Positions 41,885 to 50,439 of a DNA stretch of 64,000 nt are shown here, one piece after another (position 1 is the first letter of the stretch; every line of letters starts with the position of its first letter). The position numbers and the translations under genes were made by a program. Below the pieces are notes generated by a model. It saw only the letters and a list, made by a program, of their open reading frames with translations. It searched no databases and was not told the DNA's origin. Source of the stretch: DTU019 sp050949825 (lineage in GTDB: Bacteria > Bacillota > Syntrophomonadia > Syntrophomonadales > Syntrophomonadaceae); NCBI GenBank assembly GCA_050949825.1, contig JBMNGL010000007.1, positions 186,001 through 250,000 of the forward strand. The letters run 5' to 3'.

Positions 41885-42542
41885 AGTCAATCTGTGGGTT
41901 GACAATAACCGATTCTACTTGGAAGCCTTTTTCCTGCAGCGCCTCGACTACAGGTGCATAGTCGAGTTCTTCGATGCGCAGGATGACCTTGTATTTATCC
42001 AGGGCGGCATCATAATAGACCACGGTGTTGATGATGTTAATCCCTCGTGCCGCCATCAGCCCGGTTATCTCGGCCAGGCTGCCGGGGCCTTCGGGAATCA
42101 AGGTGTCAATACGGGTATGGGGGCGCTTTACACCCAGAATATCTATGAGAGCTCGGAAAAGGTCGGTTTCGGTTATAATACCCACCAAATTCTGATCGTC
42201 CATTACCGGCAGGCCACTGATTTGATGTTCCAGCATCAGTTTAGCAGCGGTTTCAATATAGGTATGCGGTGTAACCGTTATCACCTCTTGGTGAGACGGA
42301 AAGACATCTCTAACCCTGGTTCTGGCCAGGAGATAATTCAGTTCGTGGATACTTAGACTGGTGGCTGCGGACGGGGAAGCTTGATTCAAGTCGCCAAGTG
42401 TAATAATTCCAACCAGGTGTCCTTTATCCAGCACTGGAAGCCGGCGGATGTTTCTTTCCTTCATGATGCGAAAAGCTTCATTAACATTGGTATCAAGGTT
42501 GATTGTTATCACATCTGAAGACATGCAATCTTTTACCTTCAC
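41883..42542 (-). CDS. CBS-pair and ACT-domain protein (AcuB-like)
   Basis: A 219-residue soluble protein with two CBS domains (residues 1-60, VKDCMSSDVITINLDTNV; and 75-135, RDVFPSHQEVITVTPHT) and a C-terminal ACT domain (PGSLAEITGLMAARGINII). CBS pairs bind adenosine nucleotides and ACT domains bind small molecules, often amino acids. The layout matches AcuB-like proteins. A link to the neighbouring DAHP synthase is possible but not shown. Confidence 0.85.
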   Translation of the reverse strand: MKVKDCMSSDVITINLDTNVNEAFRIMKERNIRRLPVLDKGHLVGIITLGDLNQASPSAATSLSIHELNYLLARTRVRDVFPSHQEVITVTPHTYIETAAKLMLEHQISGLPVMDDQNLVGIITETDLFRALIDILGVKRPHTRIDTLIPEGPGSLAEITGLMAARGINIINTVVYYDAALDKYKVILRIEELDYAPVVEALQEKGFQVESVIVNPQID

Positions 42543-42831
42543 CTGCGTACCCCCCTTTTAAATAAAAAACAGGCACTCCATAGCCTTTAAGCAGCGTCAT
42601 TTCTTCTCTGTTTATTCTGATGGCCAAGTCAAGCGATGCTTATGATTTATATTCGAAATAAGGCTGCTATTTCCCTGCTTGCTATGATTTCGCAACGAGG
42701 GGTGCTTTTCTTCATACAGCATTAGCAGGAATTCTGCAGAATTATGGGGAATATATTTATCTGTTGAACTCGCATGAAAGGGGGTTAAATTAAACCACCA
42801 CAAATATAGCACAAACAAGGAGGTACATAGT
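42543..42831. other. Intergenic region upstream of the liv genes
   Basis: The 289 bases hold the divergent starts of the CBS gene and livK. I find no convincing small gene. An extended -10-like TGCTATGAT occurs near 42680, without a good -35. No riboswitch or T-box signature is visible. Confidence 0.4.
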
Positions 42832-44016
42832 GTGGGTAAAAGACGGATGAGACGCTGGGCTCTGGTATTATGCCTGATCATGGTGGTTGCACTGGTGCCT
42901 GGATGCAGCAAGAACAACTCTGCAGCACCGCCTGCTGAGACCATCAAATTAGGCTTTTTAGGAGCCAAGACGGTGAATAATGCCAACTACGGGATCCCCG
43001 GAGAAAAAGGCATGAAAATGGCCATCGAAGAAGTAAATGCCAAGGGCGGGGTTCTAGGTAAAAAGCTGGAAGGCATTTACGAGGACAACAAAGGGGATTC
43101 GCGTGAAATTGCCAATATAGCTAGTAAATACGCTACAGTTGACAAGGTCTCCGCTATGATCGGCGATCCGTCCACCGGATTGACCAAAATCGCGGCTGAT
43201 ATCGCGCAAACAAACCAGGTGGTTATCTTTTCAGCTGGCGCGACCGGTACGGGAGTGGTCGAGATTGGCGACTACGTTTTCCGCAACACCCTGTTGGACA
43301 AGTTTGCGGCCCCCTCAGTCGTTGATTGGATGATCAATACCAAGGGGTGGAAAAACATCGCCATTATTACCTCGCTGAACAATGGATACAGCACCGCCTT
43401 GACCCCGGTTTTCAAGAGCGCTATACAAGCTAAATCAGGCAACATTGTTCTGGAAGAGTCTATCAATGACAATGAAACTGATTTCAGCGCCCAGGTCACC
43501 AAATTGAAACAAGCTAAACCACAGGTCCTGGTCTTTACCGGCTACTACCGCGAAGCTGCCCTTATCATGGCTGAAGCTGAAAAGCAGGGTTTAGACATTA
43601 TCCTGGTGGGAGGAGATGGACTGTACGGTGAGGACCTGAAGAAATTGGGCGGCACAGCAGTTGAAGAAAAGGTTATCTTTTACGCCGGTTTCTCAGCCGA
43701 CCAGCCCAGCCCGGAGACGGATGCCTTCATTAAGGCCTACCGGGCCAAGTACAACGAAGATCCCGATATGTTTTCCGCCCAGTATTATGACGCTGTAATG
43801 ATCATTGCCCAGGCTATGGAGAAGGCTAAGAGCAGTGATCCCAAGGTGTTTAAGGCTGAATTGGCGCAGCTCCAGGATTATCCGGGTGTTTCAGGCAAAA
43901 CCACCTTCCTGCCTGATCGTGAACCACTCAAGAGCCCGGTTTTCTTACTTACAGTAAAAGGTGACAAATTCCCGGCCTTGCTGGAGAAGATCCCCACCAG
44001 CGCTCCTCTGCAATAG
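42832..44016 (+). CDS. livK: Branched-chain amino acid ABC transporter, substrate-binding lipoprotein
   Basis: A 394-residue LivK/Leu-Ile-Val-binding lipoprotein. The signal peptide RRWALVLCLIMVVALVPGC ends in a lipobox cysteine (LVPGC, about C25). The mature part has a type I periplasmic fold (IKLGFLGAKTVNNANYG, MIGDPSTGLTKIAADIAQ, VLVFTGYYREAALIM). It captures amino acids or similar compounds outside the membrane. The GTG at 42832 follows AAGGAGGT. A hairpin after the gene may set its level above the permease genes. Confidence 0.93.
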   Translation: MGKRRMRRWALVLCLIMVVALVPGCSKNNSAAPPAETIKLGFLGAKTVNNANYGIPGEKGMKMAIEEVNAKGGVLGKKLEGIYEDNKGDSREIANIASKYATVDKVSAMIGDPSTGLTKIAADIAQTNQVVIFSAGATGTGVVEIGDYVFRNTLLDKFAAPSVVDWMINTKGWKNIAIITSLNNGYSTALTPVFKSAIQAKSGNIVLEESINDNETDFSAQVTKLKQAKPQVLVFTGYYREAALIMAEAEKQGLDIILVGGDGLYGEDLKKLGGTAVEEKVIFYAGFSADQPSPETDAFIKAYRAKYNEDPDMFSAQYYDAVMIIAQAMEKAKSSDPKVFKAELAQLQDYPGVSGKTTFLPDREPLKSPVFLLTVKGDKFPALLEKIPTSAPLQ

Positions 44017-44023
44017 GAACTTG

Positions 44024-44063
44024 ACCTGGCAGCCTGTTATTTTCAGGTTGCCAGGTTTATTCA
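44024..44063 (+). terminator. Hairpin after livK, partial terminator
   Basis: ACCTGGCAGCCTG (44024-44036) and CAGGTTGCCAGGT (44044-44056) pair over 13 bp with one G-T, followed by TTTATTC. Such hairpins commonly let the binding protein be made in excess of the permease. Confidence 0.75.
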
Positions 44064-44075
44064 CCTTTTTTCAAT

Positions 44076-44144
44076 TAGTCCATACATGAATGCGGTGGCA
44101 GAATTTGCTTATGGTTGTATACCAGCGCCTTGATGTATGGTCTA
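44076..44144. repeat. Inverted repeat between livK and livH
   Basis: TAGTCCATACAT (44076-44087) and ATGTATGGTCTA (44133-44144) match in 11 of 12 positions as an inverted repeat with a 45-base loop. It may be an RNA structure or operator ahead of livH. Confidence 0.45.
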
Positions 44145-44168
44145 AATAAACAGTAAGGGATGCAAGCT

Positions 44169-45044
44169 ATGTTATGGCAGCAGTTGCTTAACGGAATCAC
44201 CCTGGGCAGTACTTATGCGCTTATAGCGCTTGGATATACCATGGTTTATGGTATTGTACAACTGATCAATTTTGCCCATGGGGAGATCTACATGGTGGGG
44301 GCCTTTGTCGGCCTGTTCCTGGTTACCACCTTTGACGTGAATATGGGCGTGGCTATGCTTGGGGCTATGGGGGTTTGTATGCTCCTGGGGGTTTTAGTGG
44401 AGCGGATCGCTTACCGACCCCTAAGAGGCAAATCCTCACGCCTGTCGCCCTTGATCAGCGCCCTGGGGGCCTCGATATTTCTGTCCACCTTAATGGCCCT
44501 GATTGCAGGGGTTAACACCCGTCGTTATCCGCCCCTGATCGATTTAAGCTCATATACATTGGGTCCTATTCAAATCTCATCCTTACAGGTTATTATTCTG
44601 CTGGTCTCCGCGCTGCTAATGATCGGGCTGCAGTTTATGGTGCAAAAAACCCGTGTTGGCCAGGCCATGCGGGCTTGTTCACAGGATCTGGATGCAGCTT
44701 CATTGATGGGGATAAATGTCAATCGCATCATTTCATTTACCTTTGCCGTTGGCTCCGCCCTGGCGGCCGCCGGAGGTGTTATGGTGGGAATTTATTATAA
44801 TGCGGTTTGGCCCTATATGGGCACCATGGCAGGTTTAAAGGCCTTTTCTGCTGCGGTTTTAGGCGGGATCGGCTCGATTCCCGGTGCTATGCTGGGGGGC
44901 ATGACCCTGGGGGTTATGGAGATCATGGGGGTGGCTTATATATCTTCCTCTTTTAAGGACGCGATTGCCTTTGGCATCTTGATCCTGGTATTGATTCTCC
45001 GTCCTCAAGGCATCCTGGGACAAAAAAGTAATAAAAAGGTGTAG
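44169..45044 (+). CDS. livH: Branched-chain amino acid ABC transporter permease LivH
   Basis: A 291-residue integral membrane permease with the LivH features LNGITLGSTYALIALGYTMVYG and QLINFAHGEIYMVGAF, about eight membrane segments and the cytosolic loop VLGGIGSIPGAMLGG that contacts the ATPase. The ATG at 44169 is 8 bases after AAGGGA; an ATG at 44160 overlaps that site. Confidence 0.94.
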   Translation: MLWQQLLNGITLGSTYALIALGYTMVYGIVQLINFAHGEIYMVGAFVGLFLVTTFDVNMGVAMLGAMGVCMLLGVLVERIAYRPLRGKSSRLSPLISALGASIFLSTLMALIAGVNTRRYPPLIDLSSYTLGPIQISSLQVIILLVSALLMIGLQFMVQKTRVGQAMRACSQDLDAASLMGINVNRIISFTFAVGSALAAAGGVMVGIYYNAVWPYMGTMAGLKAFSAAVLGGIGSIPGAMLGGMTLGVMEIMGVAYISSSFKDAIAFGILILVLILRPQGILGQKSNKKV

Positions 45045-45052
45045 GTGAAACC

Positions 45053-45940
45053 GTGGAACAATGGATTAGTCAAATTATTGATCCCTACTATTTGCGGATC
45101 ATCATCCTGTTTGGGATCAATACCATTATGGTAATGGGTTTAAACATAACTACCGGTGTGACCGGTCAGTTGTCTATGGGGCATGCGGGTTTTATGAGCC
45201 TGGGTGCCTATACCTCAGCCATTTTTACCCTCAAGCTGGGAGCTCCATTCTGGTTGGCCCTGCTGGCCGGAGCGGCCATGGCAGCCCTGTTCGGTTTTCT
45301 TATCGGTCTGCCTGCTTTGCGGCTGGAAGGCGACTACCTGGCCGTGGTTACTATTGGTTTCGCGGAAATCGTACGGGTTTTCTTCCTCAATTTTGAGCCG
45401 GGGGGGAAGGCGGTAGGTCTGTCAGGCATCCCTAAACATACCACTTTTACTTTGGTGATGATTATTACTATTGTGGTGATATTCTTTGTCCACCGCTTAT
45501 TAAAATCCCGCCTCGGTAAAGCCATGTATGCCTTGCGGGAAAATGAAATTGCAGCCGAGGCCTGTGGCATCAATACCACGCACCTCAAGGTGCTGTCATT
45601 TGTCCTGGGGGCTTTCCTGGGCGGATTGGGCGGGGCCTTGTATGCACATTATATGTATTATATCAGCCCGCAGGATTTCGATTTCATGCGTTCCATTGAG
45701 ATGCTTAACATGGTGGTATTGGGTGGCCTGGGCAGTATACCCGGGGCCATCTTGGGAACAGCCATCCTCACCGCGCTGCCGGAGATGCTGCGCGTGGTGG
45801 CCGAATACCGGTTGCTGTTCTACGGCGCCTTGCTGGTCCTGTTGATGATTTTCCGCCCCAACGGTTTGCTGGGGGATGTGCGTATCTATGACCTTTTAAA
45901 ACACAGGAAAAGGGAAGAGGTGAAGCCATGCCAGTCCTAA
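45053..45940 (+). CDS. livM: Branched-chain amino acid ABC transporter permease LivM
   Basis: A 295-residue permease partner of LivH, with NIMVMGLN-like start (NTIMVMGLNITTGVTGQLSM), GHAGFMSLGAYTSA, ALRENEIAAEACGINTT and VLGGLGSIPGAILG. About eight or nine membrane segments. The GTG at 45053 is 8 bases after livH. It overlaps livG by 13 bases. Confidence 0.94.
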   Translation: MEQWISQIIDPYYLRIIILFGINTIMVMGLNITTGVTGQLSMGHAGFMSLGAYTSAIFTLKLGAPFWLALLAGAAMAALFGFLIGLPALRLEGDYLAVVTIGFAEIVRVFFLNFEPGGKAVGLSGIPKHTTFTLVMIITIVVIFFVHRLLKSRLGKAMYALRENEIAAEACGINTTHLKVLSFVLGAFLGGLGGALYAHYMYYISPQDFDFMRSIEMLNMVVLGGLGSIPGAILGTAILTALPEMLRVVAEYRLLFYGALLVLLMIFRPNGLLGDVRIYDLLKHRKREEVKPCQS

Positions 45941-46692
45941 GCTTACACGGCATAAGCCAGGAATTTGGCGGCCTCAGGGCCTTGGACGGCATCGATCTGA
46001 CGGTGGAGAAAAACTCCATTTTTGGTCTCATCGGACCCAATGGAGCTGGTAAAACTACTCTGTTTAACGTGATTACCGGTATCTATACTCCAACTGAGGG
46101 TGAGATTGTATTCCTGGATCGAAAAATTGGGGCTCTCTCGCCACATCAGGTTGCACAGCTGGGGATCGGACGCACGTTTCAAAACATTCGCCTTTTTAAC
46201 CGCCTCTCGGTATTCGATAATGTGAAGGTAGCAGCCAATTGGAACCGGGCTGCCGGCCTGTTCGCAAGTCTTTTAGGCTTGCCTGCTTACCGCCGGGAGC
46301 AAAACGAATCGAGCCAAAGGGCTGAAGAACTGATAAACACCATGGGTCTGTATGAGAAACGCATGGAATATGCTCAAAGCCTTTCCTATGGGGAACAGCG
46401 CCGTTTGGAAATCGCCCGCGCCCTGGCGGCTCACCCCTCCCTGTTGCTGTTGGATGAACCGGCGGCAGGGATGAACAGTTCTGAGAAGCTGGAGTTAATG
46501 GAATTGATATGGAAGATACGGGATGATATGCAGCTTACCATTCTGCTGGTTGAACATGACATGCATTTGGTGATGAATATTTGTGAACGGATTGCCGTTC
46601 TTGATTATGGGCGCAAGATTGCAGAAGGAGCACCTGATAAGATCAAGAGCGACCCACGGGTCATACAATCTTATTTAGGGGCACAGCAATGA
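45928..46692 (+). CDS. livG: Branched-chain amino acid ABC transporter ATP-binding protein LivG
   Basis: A 254-residue ABC ATPase with Walker A GPNGAGKTT, Q-loop region GIGRTFQNIRLF, signature LSYGEQRRLEIARALA and Walker B LLLLDEPAAGMN. The length and GIGRTFQNIRLF identify LivG. Its usual partner LivF is missing; the next gene is a transporter of a different family that overlaps by 4 bases. Confidence 0.94.
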   Translation: MPVLSLHGISQEFGGLRALDGIDLTVEKNSIFGLIGPNGAGKTTLFNVITGIYTPTEGEIVFLDRKIGALSPHQVAQLGIGRTFQNIRLFNRLSVFDNVKVAANWNRAAGLFASLLGLPAYRREQNESSQRAEELINTMGLYEKRMEYAQSLSYGEQRRLEIARALAAHPSLLLLDEPAAGMNSSEKLELMELIWKIRDDMQLTILLVEHDMHLVMNICERIAVLDYGRKIAEGAPDKIKSDPRVIQSYLGAQQ

Positions 46693-47558
46693 GAACTACC
46701 CCGGTATTTGTGGCCATATTTTTTGGTGTGTTATGTATGTCCACTTCATCCATCATGATTCGCTTATGTTCCGCACCAGCACTGATTATGGCCCTGTATC
46801 GCCTGACGGTGACCTCGGGATTGGCCGTCGCCATTCAAGGGACCGGCCGCTCCATCCGGGTCGGCGAGATTTCCCGCCAGGATCTCAAGTTGATTGCCCT
46901 CTCCGGGCTTTTCCTGGCTTTGCACTTGGCCTTTTGGATCAGCTCGCTAAGCTACACCAGCATTTCCAGTTCAGTTCTATTTACCAACCTGCAAGTCATT
47001 TTTGTCCTGGCTTTTTCCACCCTTATCCTTAAAGAAAAACTCAATCGCTGGGCGATGCTGGGGACGGCAATAGCCCTATTCGGATCGGCCTTAATCGTTG
47101 GTGGGGATCTGGGTCACGGTCGTCTTCTGGGTGATATGCTGGCCTTGCTCAGTGGATTCTTTGTGGCGGTTTATTATTTATTGGGACGCTATGTCAGAGC
47201 GCGGGTTGAAGCCCTGGATTATACCTTTGTGGTGTCGGGAATAGCGGCCGTGGTGATACTGTTTACCTGCATCGCCATGAAAATATCCCTGACCGGTTAT
47301 CCGGCGGTGGACTGGCTGCTTTTTGCATTAATGGGCCTGGGCCCTGGTCTGGGCGGCCATGCGGTTCTGAATTGGGCCTTGAAATTTGTCAAGGCGCCGG
47401 TAGTGGCAGTGTCCATCCTGGGCGAATCGGTAATGGCCAGCATATTAGGCTACATTATTTTCCATGAGAACCTGTTATGGTACCAACTCACCGGGGGGGG
47501 CATGATCCTGGTCGGGATATACCTGGCGGTCGTCAATGAAGCCTCCGGTAAGGGCTAA
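46689..47558 (+). CDS. EamA/DMT-family transporter
   Basis: A 289-residue membrane protein with ten hydrophobic segments arranged as two EamA repeats (first about 1-140, second about 150-285: VKAPVVAVSILGESVMASIL). DMT proteins are proton-coupled carriers, often exporters of amino acids or metabolites. It occupies the place of livF and is translationally coupled to livG. Substrate unknown. Confidence 0.9.
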   Translation: MRTTPVFVAIFFGVLCMSTSSIMIRLCSAPALIMALYRLTVTSGLAVAIQGTGRSIRVGEISRQDLKLIALSGLFLALHLAFWISSLSYTSISSSVLFTNLQVIFVLAFSTLILKEKLNRWAMLGTAIALFGSALIVGGDLGHGRLLGDMLALLSGFFVAVYYLLGRYVRARVEALDYTFVVSGIAAVVILFTCIAMKISLTGYPAVDWLLFALMGLGPGLGGHAVLNWALKFVKAPVVAVSILGESVMASILGYIIFHENLLWYQLTGGGMILVGIYLAVVNEASGKG

Positions 47559-47595
47559 AATAACTGTAACTGTGATGCCGGGCACCAATTTCAAT

Positions 47596-47625
47596 TTGTG
47601 ATTCGCAGCACAATAACAATATGAT
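47596..47625 (+). promoter_or_regulatory. Candidate promoter of the oxidoreductase-rubredoxin fusion gene
   Basis: TTGTGA (47596-47601) and TATGAT (47620-47625) are 18 bases apart, 45 bases before the start codon. A second TATAAT at 47649 is too close to the ribosome site. Confidence 0.4.
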
Positions 47626-47669
47626 ATTATTAGATCAAACTTTAACAATATAATAGGGGAGGGATGCCC

Positions 47670-49187
47670 ATGAAGACAGTTGCCATCAAAGACAACGTGT
47701 ACTGGGTGGGGGGTCAGGATCCCAACCTGAAAATCTTTGACATTGTTATTCCTACCGAACATGGCACCAGTTCCAATGCTTATCTTGTCAAGGGTACAGA
47801 GAAAACTGCTCTCATTTATACGGTGAAATCAGGTTCCTTTGCAGAATACCCGAAAGACCTCCCCAAGCCGGTTGATATTAACCAGATAGATGAATTCCGC
47901 CACCATACCGATGACCATTTTGTCGTGGTAGGTGGAGGGATTGCCGCATTATCAGCTGCAGAAGCGATTCGGTGCCGGAATAACACTGCACGTATTACTA
48001 TGGTGAGCGATGAAGCGGCTTTGCCCTATTATCGTCCCGCTCTGTCTGATTATCTGGGGGAAGAGCTAGCCGAGGAGAAATTCTATGTAAAAAGGCCTTC
48101 CTGGTATGATGAGCAGCGCATTGAGGTAATCATTGCCACCAGTGTCAAGGCCATAAATTCAAGCAAACGCGAGCTGTTTCTATCCAATGGGGAGAAGATG
48201 GCTTATAACAGACTAATCCTCGCCACCGGTGCCCGCAGTAATATCCCTGATATTCCCGGAGTAGATTGTGAAGGGGTTTATGCCCTGCGCAGCTATAAAG
48301 ACGTTCAAACCATTAAGGCTGTTCTAGAGCAGGTTGGACAGGTGGTGATTATTGGAGGCGGGGTGCTGGGATTGGAAGCCGCCTGGGAAATGTCCCGATT
48401 AGGGAAACAGGTAGCTATTATTGAACATAATAGTCGTCTTATGCCCCGCCAGCTTGATGCCGACGCATCACAGCGCCTGGAAACATTGGTCAGGCAGCAT
48501 GGGGTGCAGTTGCACCTGGCCCGGGATGTACGTTGTCTGCAAGGAAGTCCCAGGGTTAGCAGTGTCAAATTAACTGATGGACAGGTGCTAAATGCGGACC
48601 TGGTATTATTGTCAACCGGTGTCAAGCCCAACCTGGAATTGGCGCAGGCGGCAGGGATCGAAACCGACCGTGGCATTGTGGTGGATGCCGGTATGCGCAC
48701 TTCAGCCTCTGATATTTATGCCGCCGGGGATGTAGCTCAGTTTGCCGGTAATCTGATTGGTTTATGGCCGACAGCCATGGAAATGGGTCGTATTGCCGGG
48801 GCTAATGCGGCCGGAGACTGGCAGGAATACCATCCACCCACCCTGTCAACGCTACTGGTAGCCTTTGATATGGAGGTATTCTCTCGGGGTGAGGTGAACC
48901 CATCTCAGGAGGAGACCCGGGTGGTTGAAGTCTGGGATCCGGTTGAGAATTACTATAAGAAGAGTTTTATCAAAGATGGAATCCTGATAGGTGAAATCGT
49001 CATCGCCTCACGGGTTGCTGCTGGTGCCTCTGTAACCGGACTGGGCCGGAATGCCGCCGGAAATCGCAAGGTGGTCGGTTGGGGGTGCCGGGTTTGCGGC
49101 TGCCAGCACGAAAGGCCCGAGCCGCCTGAAGTCTGTCCGGCTTGTGGGGCCGGTCGGGACGTGATTGATCCAATTTACACCAAATAG
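47670..49187 (+). CDS. FAD/NAD(P)H oxidoreductase with flavodiiron-like N-terminal stub and C-terminal rubredoxin-like domain
   Basis: A 505-residue three-part protein. Residues 1-55 (MKTVAIKDNVYWVGGQDPNL, then GTSSNAYLV and ALIYTVK) look like the first strands of a flavodiiron protein, but the metal-binding HxExD region is absent. Residues 83 to about 460 are an NADH:rubredoxin/NADH-oxidase type flavoprotein (VVVGGGIAALSAAEAI, LILATGARSNIP, VVIIGGGVLGLEAAWEMS, DIYAAGDVAQF). The last 40 residues carry CRVCGC and CPACGAG, a short rubrerythrin-type rubredoxin site. It could reduce its own iron site from NADH and serve oxygen or peroxide defence. ATG 47670 is 6 bases after GGGAGGG. Confidence 0.82.
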   Translation: MKTVAIKDNVYWVGGQDPNLKIFDIVIPTEHGTSSNAYLVKGTEKTALIYTVKSGSFAEYPKDLPKPVDINQIDEFRHHTDDHFVVVGGGIAALSAAEAIRCRNNTARITMVSDEAALPYYRPALSDYLGEELAEEKFYVKRPSWYDEQRIEVIIATSVKAINSSKRELFLSNGEKMAYNRLILATGARSNIPDIPGVDCEGVYALRSYKDVQTIKAVLEQVGQVVIIGGGVLGLEAAWEMSRLGKQVAIIEHNSRLMPRQLDADASQRLETLVRQHGVQLHLARDVRCLQGSPRVSSVKLTDGQVLNADLVLLSTGVKPNLELAQAAGIETDRGIVVDAGMRTSASDIYAAGDVAQFAGNLIGLWPTAMEMGRIAGANAAGDWQEYHPPTLSTLLVAFDMEVFSRGEVNPSQEETRVVEVWDPVENYYKKSFIKDGILIGEIVIASRVAAGASVTGLGRNAAGNRKVVGWGCRVCGCQHERPEPPEVCPACGAGRDVIDPIYTK

Positions 49188-49192
49188 CAATA

Positions 49193-49217
49193 GAGGGGGG
49201 ATATCCCCCCCTTTTTT
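49193..49217 (+). terminator. Terminator after the fusion gene
   Basis: AGGGGGG and CCCCCCC close around ATAT and are followed by TTTTTTC (49212-49217), a compact Rho-independent terminator. The stem includes bases 49194-49211. Confidence 0.85.
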
Positions 49218-49337
49218 CTTCGTAACCAGGCTTGCTTTTGACTCCCCTTTAAGGTATTCTTTTTTATGTAGTAAGGTAGGATTGGTCCAGGATGTAACAG
49301 TAGCATGGCAGGATGGTGGGAAATAACGTCAATGGCT

Positions 49338-49365
49338 AAACCGTTGGCTATGTTGCCAATGGTTT
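49338..49365 (+). terminator. Attenuator-like hairpin in the leader of the aro operon
   Basis: AAACCGTTGGC (49338-49348) and GCCAATGGTTT (49355-49365) pair over 11 bp with one G-T around TATGTT, followed by the pyrimidine run CTGTTTTCTCTCC. It lies 40 bases before aroF. No T-box motif or leader peptide was found. Confidence 0.5.
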
Positions 49366-49404
49366 CTGTTTTCTCTCCTCCTCCCCTACAAGGAGGTATT
49401 TTTT

Positions 49405-50439
49405 ATGATTATTGTAATGGAAAAAAATGTTGCGGTCGAATTGATTGAACTGGTGGAACTCAAGCTCAAAGAGCGGAATTTCCAGGTGCATCTCTCCCAT
49501 GGGGTGGAAAGAATCATTATAGGCGCAGTTGGCAATCGCACTCAAGAGGACATGGACCTGTTTGAAACCCTGGCCGGGGTGGAAAAAGTGGTTCCCATTG
49601 TTCAGCCTTTTAAATTAGCCTCGCGGGAATTCAAAAAAGAGACTGTCATTAAGGTAAAGGGGTGCCAGTTGGGAGGTGGGTCGCTTGCCGTTATCGCCGG
49701 ACCATGTGCGGTAGAAGGAGCGGAGAGGTACCTGGAAGTGGCCCAGATGATCAAAGCATCAGGTGCTGCTATGCTGCGTGGGGGAGCCTTTAAACCGCGC
49801 ACCTCACCGTACTCCTTTCAAGGCCTGGAACTCGAAGGACTGAAAATCCTGGCTGAGGCCGGTAAAAAGACCGGTCTGCCGGTGATTACCGAGGTAATGG
49901 ATCCACGTCATATAGAAATGGTGGCCGAATATGTGGATATATTGCAGGTCGGTGCTCGCAATATGCAGAACTTTTTCTTGCTGCGGGAGCTAGGCAAAAT
50001 TAAAAGACCCATCATGCTCAAGCGTGGCCCCGCAGCAACTATCGAAGAATGGATTATGGCCGCAGAATACATCATATCCAGCGGCAACCCCGAGGTGATA
50101 ATGTGCGAACGGGGGATTCGCAGTTTCGAGAACTACACCCGCAACACCTTGGACCTGAGCGCCGTGCCCATCATCAAGCATTTAACCCATCTGCCGGTGG
50201 TGGTTGATCCCAGCCATGGAACCGGGAAGTGGCGCCTGGTGGAACCCATGGCGCTGGCTGCGGTTGGGGCCGGTTGTGACGGCCTTATGATCGAGGTGCA
50301 CCAGAATCCTTCTACAGCCTGGTCAGACGGTCCCCAATCATTGACCCCGGATAAATTCAGCATTTTGATGAAGAAGCTGCAGCGCATTACTGCTGCACTT
50401 GATATCAAGTTGGAAGGCGGCGATCATATTGAAGCCTGA
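49405..50439 (+). CDS. aroF: DAHP synthase with N-terminal regulatory domain
   Basis: A 344-residue type Ibeta DAHP synthase. Residues 1-70 form the extra ferredoxin-like domain (IIVMEKNVAVELIELVE, ERNFQVHLSHGVERIIIG), and the rest is the barrel (VIAGPCAVEGAERYL, LRGGAFKPRTSPYSF, GARNMQNFF, DPSHGTGKW). In relatives the N-terminal domain mediates feedback by aromatic amino acids. The gene heads the run aroF-tyrA-aroA and overlaps tyrA by 11 bases. Confidence 0.95.
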   Translation: MIIVMEKNVAVELIELVELKLKERNFQVHLSHGVERIIIGAVGNRTQEDMDLFETLAGVEKVVPIVQPFKLASREFKKETVIKVKGCQLGGGSLAVIAGPCAVEGAERYLEVAQMIKASGAAMLRGGAFKPRTSPYSFQGLELEGLKILAEAGKKTGLPVITEVMDPRHIEMVAEYVDILQVGARNMQNFFLLRELGKIKRPIMLKRGPAATIEEWIMAAEYIISSGNPEVIMCERGIRSFENYTRNTLDLSAVPIIKHLTHLPVVVDPSHGTGKWRLVEPMALAAVGAGCDGLMIEVHQNPSTAWSDGPQSLTPDKFSILMKKLQRITAALDIKLEGGDHIEA

